A stretch of DNA of 64,000 nucleotides from JAWWPY01 sp963822825 (GTDB taxonomy: Bacteria > Actinomycetota > Actinomycetes > Streptosporangiales > Streptosporangiaceae), in NCBI GenBank assembly GCA_963822825.1, contig CAWGIW010000013.1, positions 1-64,000 of the forward strand, given 5' to 3'. Made by a program: the position numbers and the translations under genes. A model generated the notes under the pieces. The model was not told the origin of the DNA. It did no database searches and was given only the letters and a program-made list of their open reading frames with translations. Shown one piece after another: positions 7,662 through 15,738 of the stretch (position 1 is the first letter of the stretch; each line of letters starts with the position of its first letter).

Positions 7662-9441
7662 TGAAGGCCAGGGCCTGATGCTGGACTGGTATCCGCCGCA
7701 CGTGCTGCGGGATTACGCGCTGATCGCTGACGGCGAGCGGGGTGCCCTGGTCGGCCCGCGCGGCGGCATGGTGTGGATGTGCGCCCCGCGGTGGGACTCT
7801 GACGCGGTTTTCACCAGCCTCGTCGGCGGCCAGGGCCTGTACGCGGTTACCCCGGCCGGCCGGTTCGTCTGGGGCGGCTACTACGAGGAGGGCACGCTGA
7901 TCTGGCGTAACCGCTGGATCACCGAGCACGGCATCATTGAGTGCCGAGACGCGCTGGCCTTCCCCGGCGAACGCGACCGCGTTGTCGTGCTCCGCCAGAT
8001 AATCGCCCGCGAACATCCCGCCCACGTTGACGTTGTTCTGGATCCGCGGGCCGGGTTCGGCCAGCATGGGCTGCGTTCCCTGCACCGTGACGATCACGGC
8101 GCCTGGACCGGCCGGACCGGTGGGCTGCACCTGCGCTGGTCCGGCGGGGTGGCCGGCGCGAAGGTCCATCAGGCGGGGCGGGGTTCGCGGCTGGAGATGA
8201 GCCTGACCGTGCCGGCCGGGCAGTCCCTCGACCTCGTGCTCGAGCTGGCCGGCCAGCCGCTACCCGCGGAATTGCCCGACGCCGCGAGGCTATGGACGGC
8301 CACGCAGGCCCAGTGGGCCGGCCACGTGCCCGCGCTCGAAGAGAGCATCGCCACCCGGGACAGCAGGCAGGCTTATGTGATTCTGCGCGGCCTGACCAGT
8401 TCCAGCGGCGGCATGGTCGCCGCGGCTACCACCAGCCTGCCCGAGCGGGCGGAAGCGGGCCGCAACTACGACTACCGGTACGCCTGGATCCGTGACCAGT
8501 GCTATGCCGGCCAGGCGGCCGCCGCCGCCGGAATTGACTCACTGCTCGATGACGCGGTGCGCTTCGTCTCCGAGCGGCTGCACGCTGACGGCCCCAAGCT
8601 GGCCCCGGCCTACACCGTCAACGGCGGCCCCGTGCCCGACCAGCGCCGGCTCGATCTGCCCGGGTATCCGGGCGGCTTCGACCTCGTCGGCAACTGGGTC
8701 ACCCGGCAGTTTCAGCTCGACGCGTTCGGCGAGTCGCTGCTTCTGCTCGCCGCCGCCGCACGCCGCGACCGGCTGGACTCGGCCAGCTGGCAGGCAGCGG
8801 AGATCGCCGCCGAGGCGATCGCGCGGCGCTGGCCGGAAGACGACGCCGGAATATGGGAGATCGGTAACCGGCCGTGGACGCACAGCCGGCTGACCTGCGT
8901 GGCCGGGCTGCGGGCCGTGGCCCGCAGCGGAAGCTCCCAGGCTCAGGCCTCGGACTGGTCGGGGCTGGCCGACGCGATACTCGCGGACACCGCCAGGCAC
9001 GCGCTGCATCCTTCCGGCCGCTGGCAACGCTCTCCAGATGACCGGGGAATGGATGCCGCGCTGCTGCTGCCGACGATCCGCGGCGCCGTGCCCGCCGATG
9101 ATCCCCGCGCGCTCCAGACCCTGGATTGCTACCTGGCTGAGCTGACGCAGGACGGTTACGGTTACCGCTTCCGGCACGACGAGCGGCCGCTGGGGGACGC
9201 CGAAGGCGCGTTCCTGCTGTGCGGTTTCGTGGTCGCCCTCGCCCTGTACCAGCAGGGCCGCGAGGTCGAGGCCACCCGCTGGTTCGAGCGGAACCGGGCC
9301 GCGTGTGGGTCACCCGGCCTGTATTCCGAGGAGTACGACGTGGCGGAACGCCAGCTGAGAGGGAATCTCCCGCAGGCGTTCGTGCACGCGCTGCTGCTCG
9401 AGTCCGCGGCCCGGCTGGGCGCGCCCTGGGATGCGCGCTGA
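7654..9441 (+). CDS. Glycoside hydrolase family 15 (glucoamylase/trehalase-type)
   Basis: About 595 residues from GTG 7654, or 587 from ATG 7678. The N-terminal beta-sandwich has the family opening LRDYALIADGERGALVGPRGG and WMCAPRWDS. The C-terminal (alpha/alpha)6 barrel shows RNYDYRYAWIRDQCYAGQA, VNGGPVPDQRRLDLPGYPG, WEIGNRPWTHSRLTC and YSEEYDVAERQLRGNLPQAFVHALLL. Actinobacterial members include trehalases and glucoamylases; there is no signal peptide, so a cytoplasmic role on trehalose or glycogen-type glucans is likely. The start overlaps the sigma gene, which suggests stress-linked expression. The exact sugar specificity is not resolved. Confidence 0.9.
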   Translation: MPDEGQGLMLDWYPPHVLRDYALIADGERGALVGPRGGMVWMCAPRWDSDAVFTSLVGGQGLYAVTPAGRFVWGGYYEEGTLIWRNRWITEHGIIECRDALAFPGERDRVVVLRQIIAREHPAHVDVVLDPRAGFGQHGLRSLHRDDHGAWTGRTGGLHLRWSGGVAGAKVHQAGRGSRLEMSLTVPAGQSLDLVLELAGQPLPAELPDAARLWTATQAQWAGHVPALEESIATRDSRQAYVILRGLTSSSGGMVAAATTSLPERAEAGRNYDYRYAWIRDQCYAGQAAAAAGIDSLLDDAVRFVSERLHADGPKLAPAYTVNGGPVPDQRRLDLPGYPGGFDLVGNWVTRQFQLDAFGESLLLLAAAARRDRLDSASWQAAEIAAEAIARRWPEDDAGIWEIGNRPWTHSRLTCVAGLRAVARSGSSQAQASDWSGLADAILADTARHALHPSGRWQRSPDDRGMDAALLLPTIRGAVPADDPRALQTLDCYLAELTQDGYGYRFRHDERPLGDAEGAFLLCGFVVALALYQQGREVEATRWFERNRAACGSPGLYSEEYDVAERQLRGNLPQAFVHALLLESAARLGAPWDAR

Positions 9442-9479
9442 CCCCCGCACAGACAACTCACCCCGAGGAGACAGGATTC

Positions 9480-10490
9480 ATGGCCGAGACAGTGGTGATC
9501 ACCGGAGCCAGCGCCGGCATCGGGCGCGCGACGGCCCGCCTGTATGGCGAGCGGGGCGCCAACGTCGTGCTGATCGCACGCGGCAAGGCCGGCCTGGACG
9601 GCGCCGCCCGCGACGTCGAGGAGGCGGGCGGGAAGGCGTTGCCGATCAGCGCCGACGTGGCCGATCACCGGCAGGTCGAAGACGCCGCCACCGAGGCCGA
9701 GAAATTCTTCGGCCCGATCGATGTCTGGATCAACGTCGCGTTCACCTCGGTATTTTCCCCGTTCGCGGACATCTCGGCGGACGAGTTCCAGCGCGTTACG
9801 CAGGTCAGTTACCTCGGTTTCGTGCACGGCACCATGGCGGCATTGGCCCGGATGAGGCCCCGCGGCCATGGCACGATCGTGCAGGTGGGATCCGCCCTGG
9901 GGTCGCGGAGCATTCCGCTGCAGTCGGCGTACTGCGGCGCCAAGCACGCCATCAACGGGTTCACGTCCGCGCTGCGGTGCGAGTTGCTGCACGAGAAGTC
10001 CCGTGTGCACGTCACGGTGGTGCAGATGCCGGCCGTCAACACCCCGCAATTCTCCTGGGTCCGCTCTCGGCTGCCCCGCCACCCGCAGCCGGTACCGCCG
10101 ATTTACCAGCCGGAAGTGGCCGCGCGTGCAGTCCTGTTCGCCGCTGATCACCCTCGCAGGAAGCAGTACTGGGTCGGGGCCAGCACGGCCGCGACGATCC
10201 TGGCCAACCGGGTGGTCCCCGCGCTGCTCGACCGCTACCTGGCGCGCACCGGCTATGACTCCCAGCAGACGGACCAGGCAGTCGAGCCCGGCAGGCCTGA
10301 CAACCTGTGGGAGCCCCTCGACGGGACCGACGAGCGCGATCATGGCGCGCACGGCATTTTCGATGACCGGTCCCATGCCCGCAGCGAGCAACTGTGGATG
10401 TCGCACCACCCGTGGCTCGTCTCCGGCCTGGCCGCCGGCACGGCGATCGCCGCCGGCGTCCTGGTGGGCAGGCAGGCCAGGCCGCGGTGA
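9480..10490 (+). CDS. SDR-family oxidoreductase with C-terminal membrane anchor
   Basis: A 336-residue protein. ATG 9480 is preceded by GAGGAGACAG. Classical short-chain dehydrogenase motifs are present: TGASAGIGRAT (cofactor binding, about 8-18), a SALGS serine and the catalytic YCGAK pair. The usual NNAG motif is changed to INVAFTS. After the SDR core (about 250 residues) comes a hydrophilic linker and a hydrophobic C-terminal helix, HPWLVSGLAAGTAIAAGVLVG, which probably anchors it to the membrane. The substrate is unknown. The stop overlaps the next gene (GTGA), so the two are co-translated. Confidence 0.88.
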   Translation: MAETVVITGASAGIGRATARLYGERGANVVLIARGKAGLDGAARDVEEAGGKALPISADVADHRQVEDAATEAEKFFGPIDVWINVAFTSVFSPFADISADEFQRVTQVSYLGFVHGTMAALARMRPRGHGTIVQVGSALGSRSIPLQSAYCGAKHAINGFTSALRCELLHEKSRVHVTVVQMPAVNTPQFSWVRSRLPRHPQPVPPIYQPEVAARAVLFAADHPRRKQYWVGASTAATILANRVVPALLDRYLARTGYDSQQTDQAVEPGRPDNLWEPLDGTDERDHGAHGIFDDRSHARSEQLWMSHHPWLVSGLAAGTAIAAGVLVGRQARPR

Positions 10491-10864
10491 CAGCCGGAGG
10501 TGCTGGCTCGCCGGATCTGCTCCCCGCGGCACGCGCGTGGTACGGGGGTGCCTTGCTGTGCGTACCGGGCCTCATGATCCGCATCGCCGGAGGTCACCCG
10601 GTGGGCGCCCGGGTCCGGAGCGTGGCCAGGCTGCTCGGTGTCCGCCACCTCCTGCAGGCCGCGCTGACGTCTGGACCCGCTCCGGGCGCGGCCCGGCTCG
10701 CCCTTGGCGCAGCGGTCGACCTCACCCACGCCGCGTCGATGGCCGGACTCGCGGCCGCCGACCGGAGCCTGCGGCGCGCCACCCTGGCCGATGCGCTGAT
10801 CGAGACCACGTTCGCAGCGTCCGGCTGCGCCGCGGCGCGCCGCGCGTCGGCCAGGGCACGCTAG
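10487..10864 (+). CDS. Hypothetical small membrane-associated protein
   Basis: A 125-residue protein starting at GTG 10487, which overlaps the SDR stop codon. The sequence is alanine- and arginine-rich with hydrophobic stretches (WYGGALLCVPGLMIRIAGG, RLALGAAVDLTHAASMAGLAAA). No catalytic motif is recognised. Similar short proteins often follow SDR genes in actinobacteria. Translational coupling suggests a role with the SDR. Immediately after its TAG stop lies a 16-bp tandem repeat. Confidence 0.6.
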   Translation: MTAGGAGSPDLLPAARAWYGGALLCVPGLMIRIAGGHPVGARVRSVARLLGVRHLLQAALTSGPAPGAARLALGAAVDLTHAASMAGLAAADRSLRRATLADALIETTFAASGCAAARRASARAR

Positions 10865-10912
10865 CTGAGGACCCAGCGCTCTGACGACCCAGCGCCCTGA
10901 GGACCCAGGCCG
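10865..10912. repeat. 16-bp tandem repeat, three copies
   Basis: Three imperfect copies of a 16-bp unit (CTGAGGACCCAGCGCT in the first) begin at the base after the TAG stop of the preceding gene. They form part of a window-wide pattern of minisatellites at gene 3' ends. No gene is seen from 10865 to about 10990. Confidence 0.8.
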
Positions 10913-11225
10913 CGGGCGCCAGACATTACAGGCCGCTTGCGTCCGCCGCTGCCCGGGTGGATAAGGCCCCACGCGTGCTTGATGATGGGTGGTAGCGGAC
11001 AGAGCGGCTCAGCCCGGTGGGCCCCGAGCCCGGGCGGCCCGCGATCCGAAAGCCTGGCCTGACCTTGGAGCAGATCTGGAGTTCAACGCTGACTGGCCGG
11101 CGAGCCGCGGCGAGCCCGTGGCCGAACGGTCACGCCCGTACCGGCCCACGCCACCGGACGGGATGCCGGTTAGCCAGGCCGCACCAGGCCCGGTGCCGCC
11201 GAGACTGCCGCCCCGAGGCCCGGCA

Positions 11226-11632
11226 CCCCCGCGCAACCCGCCGCCCCCCCGCAGCCCGGCACAGCGCAGCCCAGCCCCCCCGTACAACCCAGCACCCCCG
11301 TACAACCCAGCACCGCGCAACGGGGCACCCCGCGCAGCCAGGCCCCCCCGTACAGCCCAGCACCCCCGTACAACCCAGCACCGCGCAACGGGGCACCCCC
11401 GTACAGCCCAGCACCCCCGTACAACCCAGCACCGCGCAACGGGGCACCCCCGCGCAACCCAGCACCGCGCAACGGGGCACCCCCGCGCAACCCAGCACCC
11501 CCGCGCAGCCCAGCACCCGCGCGCAACCCAGCCTCGCGCAACGGCGCACCCCCGCGCAGCCCGGCATCCCCGCGCAGCCCGGCATCCCCGCGCAACCCGG
11601 CACCCCCGCGCAACCCGGCACCGCGCCGCCCG
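11226..11632. repeat. Proline-rich minisatellite leader of the flavocytochrome gene, with reading-frame switch
   Basis: A C-rich array of roughly 33-bp units (about 11 codons, PPYNPAPRNGA-like), partly decayed to PPRNPA and PPRSPA. Upstream (from GTG 10989 or ATG 11163) the peptide PPYNPAPRNGA is read in the third plus frame. From about 11340 onward the same peptide is read in the second frame, which is also the frame of the flavocytochrome at 11660. Net loss of one C in the run around 11326-11349 would explain the switch. This suggests a cytoplasmic proline-rich N-terminal extension of that protein, broken by an indel or a homopolymer error. Confidence 0.75.
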
Positions 11633-11659
11633 GCACCCATCCCGCTGCGGGTCGGCCCG

Positions 11660-12943
11660 GTGCCAGTCCTGGTGGGCATCGGCCTCGGCGGGCTCGGCGT
11701 CCTCGTCCTCTGGTGGTCGAACACCCTCGCCGTCAGCACTTTCGCCGACTGGGTTACGAACGCCGGCCGCATACTCGGACTGCTCGCCGGATACGGGGTC
11801 GTCGTCCTCGTCGCGCTGATGGCGCGCCTTCCGCCGGTGGAGCGCGGCGTCGGCACGGACCGCCTGGCGCGCTGGCATGCGATGGGCGGCCGGTACATCA
11901 TCAGCCTCATCACGGCGCACGCGCTCCTGATCATCTGGGGATACGCCCTTACCGCGCACACGTCCGTGGTGCGGGAGACGGGCACGCTGGTCCTCAGCTA
12001 CCCGGACGTCCTGATGGCGACGGTGGCCGCCTTCCTGTTGCTCGGCGTCGGCGTCGCGTCGGCCCGCGCGGCCCGTCGGCGGCTGCGCTACGAGACCTGG
12101 TATTACCTGCACTTTTACACCTACGTGGCGATCGCCCTGGCGTTCAGCCATCAATTCGCGGTCGGTGCGGATTTCGTGGCCAGCCCGTCGGCCCGGATCG
12201 GCTGGTCGGCGCTGTACCTGTCGGTCGCCGCCGCCGTGCTGTGGTATCGCGTCATCTGCCCGCTGCGCGGCACGGCCCGGCACCAGTTCCATGTGCTGGG
12301 CCTGAGCCGCGAAGCGCCGGGAGTGGTGTCCGTGCACATCGGCGGCCGTCGCCTGGATGAGCTTCGAGCCGAGCCTGGCCAGTTCTTCCGCTGGCGGTTC
12401 CTCACCCGTGACCTGTGGTGGTCTTCCCACCCGTACTCCCTGTCCGCCATGCCGCACCCTGACGTGCTGCGGATAACAGTCAAGGATCACGGTGACCACA
12501 GCGGTGCCCTGAGCCGCCTGCACCCCGGCACCCGTGTCATCGCCGAAGGCCCGTACGGCTCGCTGACCGCGATCCGGACCCGGCGTCCGGTCCTGCTGCT
12601 GGCCGGCGGGGTCGGCATCACGCCGCTGCGGGCCATGTTCGCGGCGCTTCCTGGCGATGTCACCCTCATTTACCGGGCCAGCGAACCCCGTGACGTCGTG
12701 TTCCGGCGAGAACTCGACACCATAGCCAGGGCCCGCGGCGCCCGCGTGCATTACCTGATCGGTTCTCGCGCCCAGCTTGGCGGTGACCCGCTGTCCGCCC
12801 GGCAACTACAGGATCTCGTCCCCGGATTGCATCGATGCGAGGTCTACCTGTGCGCCGGCGGCATGATGGAAACCGCTGTGGCCGCGCTCCGGAAGGCGGG
12901 CGTTCCCCGTGGCCGGATCCACCACGAATCCTTCGAATTCTGA
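11660..12943 (+). CDS. Ferric-reductase-like flavocytochrome (membrane ferredoxin reductase-type)
   Basis: 427 residues from GTG 11660; the true N-terminus probably lies upstream through a proline-rich repeat (frameshift near 11340). About six membrane helices come first, with histidines likely to bind haem in HAMGGRYIISLITAHALL and YLHFYTYVAIALAFSHQF. The C-terminal half is an FAD/NAD(P) reductase: HPYSLSA (FAD), LLAGGVGITPLRAM (NAD(P) pyrophosphate), YLCAGGMME and the terminal HHESFEF. It resembles the ferric reductase/NADPH oxidase group. Directly downstream are an FMN-binding protein and ApbE, so the three probably form a transmembrane electron-transfer module to the cell exterior. Confidence 0.88.
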   Translation: MPVLVGIGLGGLGVLVLWWSNTLAVSTFADWVTNAGRILGLLAGYGVVVLVALMARLPPVERGVGTDRLARWHAMGGRYIISLITAHALLIIWGYALTAHTSVVRETGTLVLSYPDVLMATVAAFLLLGVGVASARAARRRLRYETWYYLHFYTYVAIALAFSHQFAVGADFVASPSARIGWSALYLSVAAAVLWYRVICPLRGTARHQFHVLGLSREAPGVVSVHIGGRRLDELRAEPGQFFRWRFLTRDLWWSSHPYSLSAMPHPDVLRITVKDHGDHSGALSRLHPGTRVIAEGPYGSLTAIRTRRPVLLLAGGVGITPLRAMFAALPGDVTLIYRASEPRDVVFRRELDTIARARGARVHYLIGSRAQLGGDPLSARQLQDLVPGLHRCEVYLCAGGMMETAVAALRKAGVPRGRIHHESFEF

Positions 12944-12956
12944 ACGGAGGGCCTTG

Positions 12957-13442
12957 ATGCGACGTGTCCTGCTCGCGATCGGCGGCACCCTGGCCGGCCT
13001 GGCCATGCTGCTGTCCTTCAAGTCCCACAGCGGGGCCGGCCTGGCGGGCATCGCGGCTGGCACGTCGAATTCGCAGCCGTACGGCCAGGCCAGCGCCGCC
13101 GCTTCAGGAGGCGCCTCGGGCACCGCTGGCGGCGGGTCCGCGGCGGGTACCGTTTCCAGCGCGGGGGGCGGCCGTCTCATCACCGGCAATGTGGCCAACA
13201 CCGCCTACGGTCCCGTGCAGATCCAGGTGCTGCTGAAGCAGAACAAGATCACAAAGGTAACGGTGCTTCAGCAGCCGCAGGGCACTTCAAACGACATAAG
13301 GATAGGCAACTTCGCGTTCCCGAAGCTGATCCAGGAGACCCTGGCGGCGCAGAACGCGAAGATCGATATGGTCTCCGGCGCCACCTATACCAGCGGCGGA
13401 TACATCAAGTCCCTGCAAAGCGTCCTGGACAATGGTGCCTGA
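12957..13442 (+). CDS. Exported FMN-binding domain protein
   Basis: A 161-residue protein; ATG 12957 has GGAGG upstream. An N-terminal hydrophobic helix (VLLAIGGTLAGLAMLLSF) is a signal anchor. A Gly/Ser/Ala-rich linker follows, then an FMN-binding domain ending in MVSGATYTSGGYIKSLQSVL. In this family the threonine of the SGATYTS motif receives FMN covalently, as in NqrC and RnfG. The adjacent ApbE gene overlaps by 11 nt and supplies that reaction. It probably accepts electrons from the upstream flavocytochrome on the outer face of the membrane. Confidence 0.92.
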   Translation: MRRVLLAIGGTLAGLAMLLSFKSHSGAGLAGIAAGTSNSQPYGQASAAASGGASGTAGGGSAAGTVSSAGGGRLITGNVANTAYGPVQIQVLLKQNKITKVTVLQQPQGTSNDIRIGNFAFPKLIQETLAAQNAKIDMVSGATYTSGGYIKSLQSVLDNGA

Positions 13443-14235
13443 CGCGGACCTGAGGCGCAGTGTCGGCCAGGCCCTGGGGCGCCGGGATCTGGGCCGCGAC
13501 CGGCTGCGGCATGCCGAGCACGTGATGGGCACCGTCTTCTCCTTCGACGTGCCCGGTCCGGCCGCCGCCGCGCTGCCTGGCGTACTGCGCTGGCTGCACT
13601 GGGTGGATGCCACGTTCTCGACGTACCGGGAGGACAGCGACGTCAGCCGGTACGGCCGCGCTGAGGTCGCGCTGGCTGGCTGCGCACCCGAGTTCGGCCA
13701 GGTGCTCGCCCTGTGCGCCGAGGTGAGCTCGGTGAGCGGCGGATACTTCACCATCAGGCCGGGCGGCCGCTTCGACCCTTCCGGACTGGTCAAGGGCTGG
13801 GCGATCGAGCACGCGGCGGCCATGCTGCGCGATGCAGGCTCGCGGGATCATAGCGTCAATGGCGGCGGCGACGTGCAATGCGCGGGTGAGGCGGCCCCCG
13901 GCCGCGCCTGGCGGGTCGGCATCGCGCACCCACTCCGTCCCGGTGCCCTGGCCACCGTGGTTACGGGGCGCGACATCGCAATCGCCACGTCCGGCACGGG
14001 CGAGCGCGGGTACCACATCATCAATCCGCACACCGGCCGGCCCGCTAGTTCACTGGCCAGCATTACGCTCGTCGGCGAGCATCTGACCATCACCGACGCC
14101 TATGCCACGGCCGCATTCGCCATGGGCGAGGACGCCCGCGACTGGACGGAGAGCCTGCCCTTCTGCGAGGCCTTCGCCGTCACCGCCAACGGCGACGCCT
14201 GGCAGACCAGCGGCTTCCGGACCTTCGCCGCCTGA
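13432..14235 (+). CDS. apbE: FAD:protein FMN transferase
   Basis: A 267-residue ApbE-family protein. Typical elements are HVMGTVFSFDV, VDATFSTYREDSDVSRY, GRFDPSGLVKGWAIEHAA, NGGGDVQCAG, IATSGTGERGYHIINPHTGRPA and the C-terminal ITDAYATAAFAMG, which holds metal-binding residues. The enzyme moves FMN from FAD to a threonine or serine of a target protein; the obvious target is the FMN-binding protein encoded just upstream with an overlapping end. No lipoprotein signal is seen, so it may act in the cytoplasm or need another route for export. Confidence 0.94.
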   Translation: MVPDADLRRSVGQALGRRDLGRDRLRHAEHVMGTVFSFDVPGPAAAALPGVLRWLHWVDATFSTYREDSDVSRYGRAEVALAGCAPEFGQVLALCAEVSSVSGGYFTIRPGGRFDPSGLVKGWAIEHAAAMLRDAGSRDHSVNGGGDVQCAGEAAPGRAWRVGIAHPLRPGALATVVTGRDIAIATSGTGERGYHIINPHTGRPASSLASITLVGEHLTITDAYATAAFAMGEDARDWTESLPFCEAFAVTANGDAWQTSGFRTFAA

Positions 14236-14458
14236 TCACCCGACCGACTTGGCACGTGTTCGGTGACGTGAACCCGGACGAACCGGGCGCGATTTTGATC
14301 GCAGCGCGTGGAAAGTCGTAGTGATCATGATGGCGGCGTCATTACCCGCGGCACCGCCCGCCATGTGTGAGCAGCCTGGATCTGGGCAGCTTAGGTCCAC
14401 CGACACGTCCTTCCGCCGAGCCAGCGCCCCCCGCGAGCGGCGCCACCAGGAGCAGCCC

Positions 14459-15727
14459 GTGCCCGCCACTGATCGCGGCGATACCGCGCCCGCTTCCACT
14501 AAGGACGGTGCCCGGCAGCAGCAGGTCGTGGACCGGATGCAGGAGGCGGTCGACCAGGCGGCCAGCGATCGCGGCAACGCCACGCCGGGCGCCAGCACGG
14601 AGGGAGCCGGGCAGCAGCAGGCCGTGGACCGGATGCAGGAGGCGGTCGACGAGGCGGCCGCGCAGGCCGAGGAGACCGGCGGCCTGGGCCACCCGGGCGA
14701 GCCAATGAACAAGCGCTCGCCATTCTTCGTGGGGCTGGCCGGCGCGGCCGGGGTCGCGGTCACCTACGGGCTCGCCGAGCTGCTGATCCGGGCGCGGTCG
14801 GTGCTGATCCTGATCGGCCTGGCCTTGTTCATCGCGGCGGGCCTCGATCCCGCGGTGACCTGGCTGACCCGCCATCGCATGCCGCGGTGGGCGGCCGTAA
14901 CCGCGATTCTGCTGGTGGTGGCCGGGGTGCTCGGCGCCTTCCTGGCCGCGGCGATCCCGCCGCTGACCAACCAGGCGACCGCGCTGGCGAACCAGCTACC
15001 GCATTATGTGCACACCTTGCAGGATCACAATTCTGAGCTGGGCCGACTGAACACGAAGTACCACATCGAGCACAGGCTCGCCAGCCTGCTGTCCAGCAAG
15101 GGCACCGCGCTGGTGGGTGGGGTGCTGGGCGCTGGGGTGCTCGTGCTCAGCGCGGCCAGCTCAGTACTGGTCGTGGCGGTGCTGGTGGTCTACTTCCTGA
15201 CCGCCATGCCCAAGATCAGGCTGTTCGCGTACCGGCTCGCGCCCGCTTCCCGCCGGCCGCGGGTCATCCTGATCGGCGACGAGATCTTCACCAAGGTAGG
15301 TGGCTATGTGCTGGGGAACTTCCTCACGTCCGCGATCGCCGGGATCGGCACGTACGTCTGGCTGCTTATCTTCGGTGTCCCCTATCCGGTCCTGCTGGCG
15401 CTGCTGGTCGCACTGCTGGACTTGGTGCCGGTCATCGGGTTAACCATTGGCGGGGCTATCGTTTCTCTTGTGGCGCTCACCGTATCTCTCCCGGTCGCTA
15501 TCGCCACCCTGGGCTTTTACGTCGCCTACCGGCTAGCGGAGGACTACCTGATCGTGCCGAGGGTGCTGGGCCGGACCGTGCAAGTGCCCGCCGTGGTCAC
15601 ACTGGTCGCGGTCCTTCTCGGTGGCGCGCTGATGGGAATCATCGGGGCCCTCGTCGCCATCCCGGTCGCCGCCGCCCTGCGCCTCCTGCTGCACGAGGTG
15701 GCCTTCCACCGCCTTGACTCCAGCTGA
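14459..15727 (+). CDS. AI-2E family transporter (PerM-like permease)
   Basis: About 422 residues from GTG 14459, chosen because AGGAG lies 8 nt upstream; longer starts are possible. A hydrophilic N-terminal part of about 80 residues holds two copies of a coiled-coil-like segment (QQxVDRMQEAVDxAA). The rest is a polytopic membrane protein with the family's central loop and the C-terminal signature FGVPYPVLLALLVALLDLVPVIG, then AEDYLIVPRVLGRTVQVPAVV. Members export diverse solutes or act in sodium/proton exchange; AI-2 itself is not implied. It is followed by a flippase-like gene on the same strand. Confidence 0.88.
   Translation: MPATDRGDTAPASTKDGARQQQVVDRMQEAVDQAASDRGNATPGASTEGAGQQQAVDRMQEAVDEAAAQAEETGGLGHPGEPMNKRSPFFVGLAGAAGVAVTYGLAELLIRARSVLILIGLALFIAAGLDPAVTWLTRHRMPRWAAVTAILLVVAGVLGAFLAAAIPPLTNQATALANQLPHYVHTLQDHNSELGRLNTKYHIEHRLASLLSSKGTALVGGVLGAGVLVLSAASSVLVVAVLVVYFLTAMPKIRLFAYRLAPASRRPRVILIGDEIFTKVGGYVLGNFLTSAIAGIGTYVWLLIFGVPYPVLLALLVALLDLVPVIGLTIGGAIVSLVALTVSLPVAIATLGFYVAYRLAEDYLIVPRVLGRTVQVPAVVTLVAVLLGGALMGIIGALVAIPVAAALRLLLHEVAFHRLDSS
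14513..14659 (+). repeat. Two-copy 96-bp direct repeat inside the AI-2E family gene
   Basis: Two copies of a segment of about 51 bp (14513-14563 and 14609-14659), 96 bp apart, keep frame and encode VDRMQEAVD twice. The duplicated peptide is amphipathic and may form a coiled coil before the first membrane helix. Confidence 0.75.
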
Positions 15728-15738
15728 GCCGACGAGCC

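Noticed and set aside
11226..11632. Repeat array considered as CRISPR
   Set aside because: Units are directly adjacent with no unique spacers, are C-rich and keep a peptide pattern; there are no cas genes.
11009..12805. Very long minus-strand frame opposite the flavocytochrome gene
   Set aside because: It is an antisense shadow; its repeat-rich protein comes from the C-rich minisatellite, it has no family motifs, and the plus strand has clear membrane and reductase motifs.
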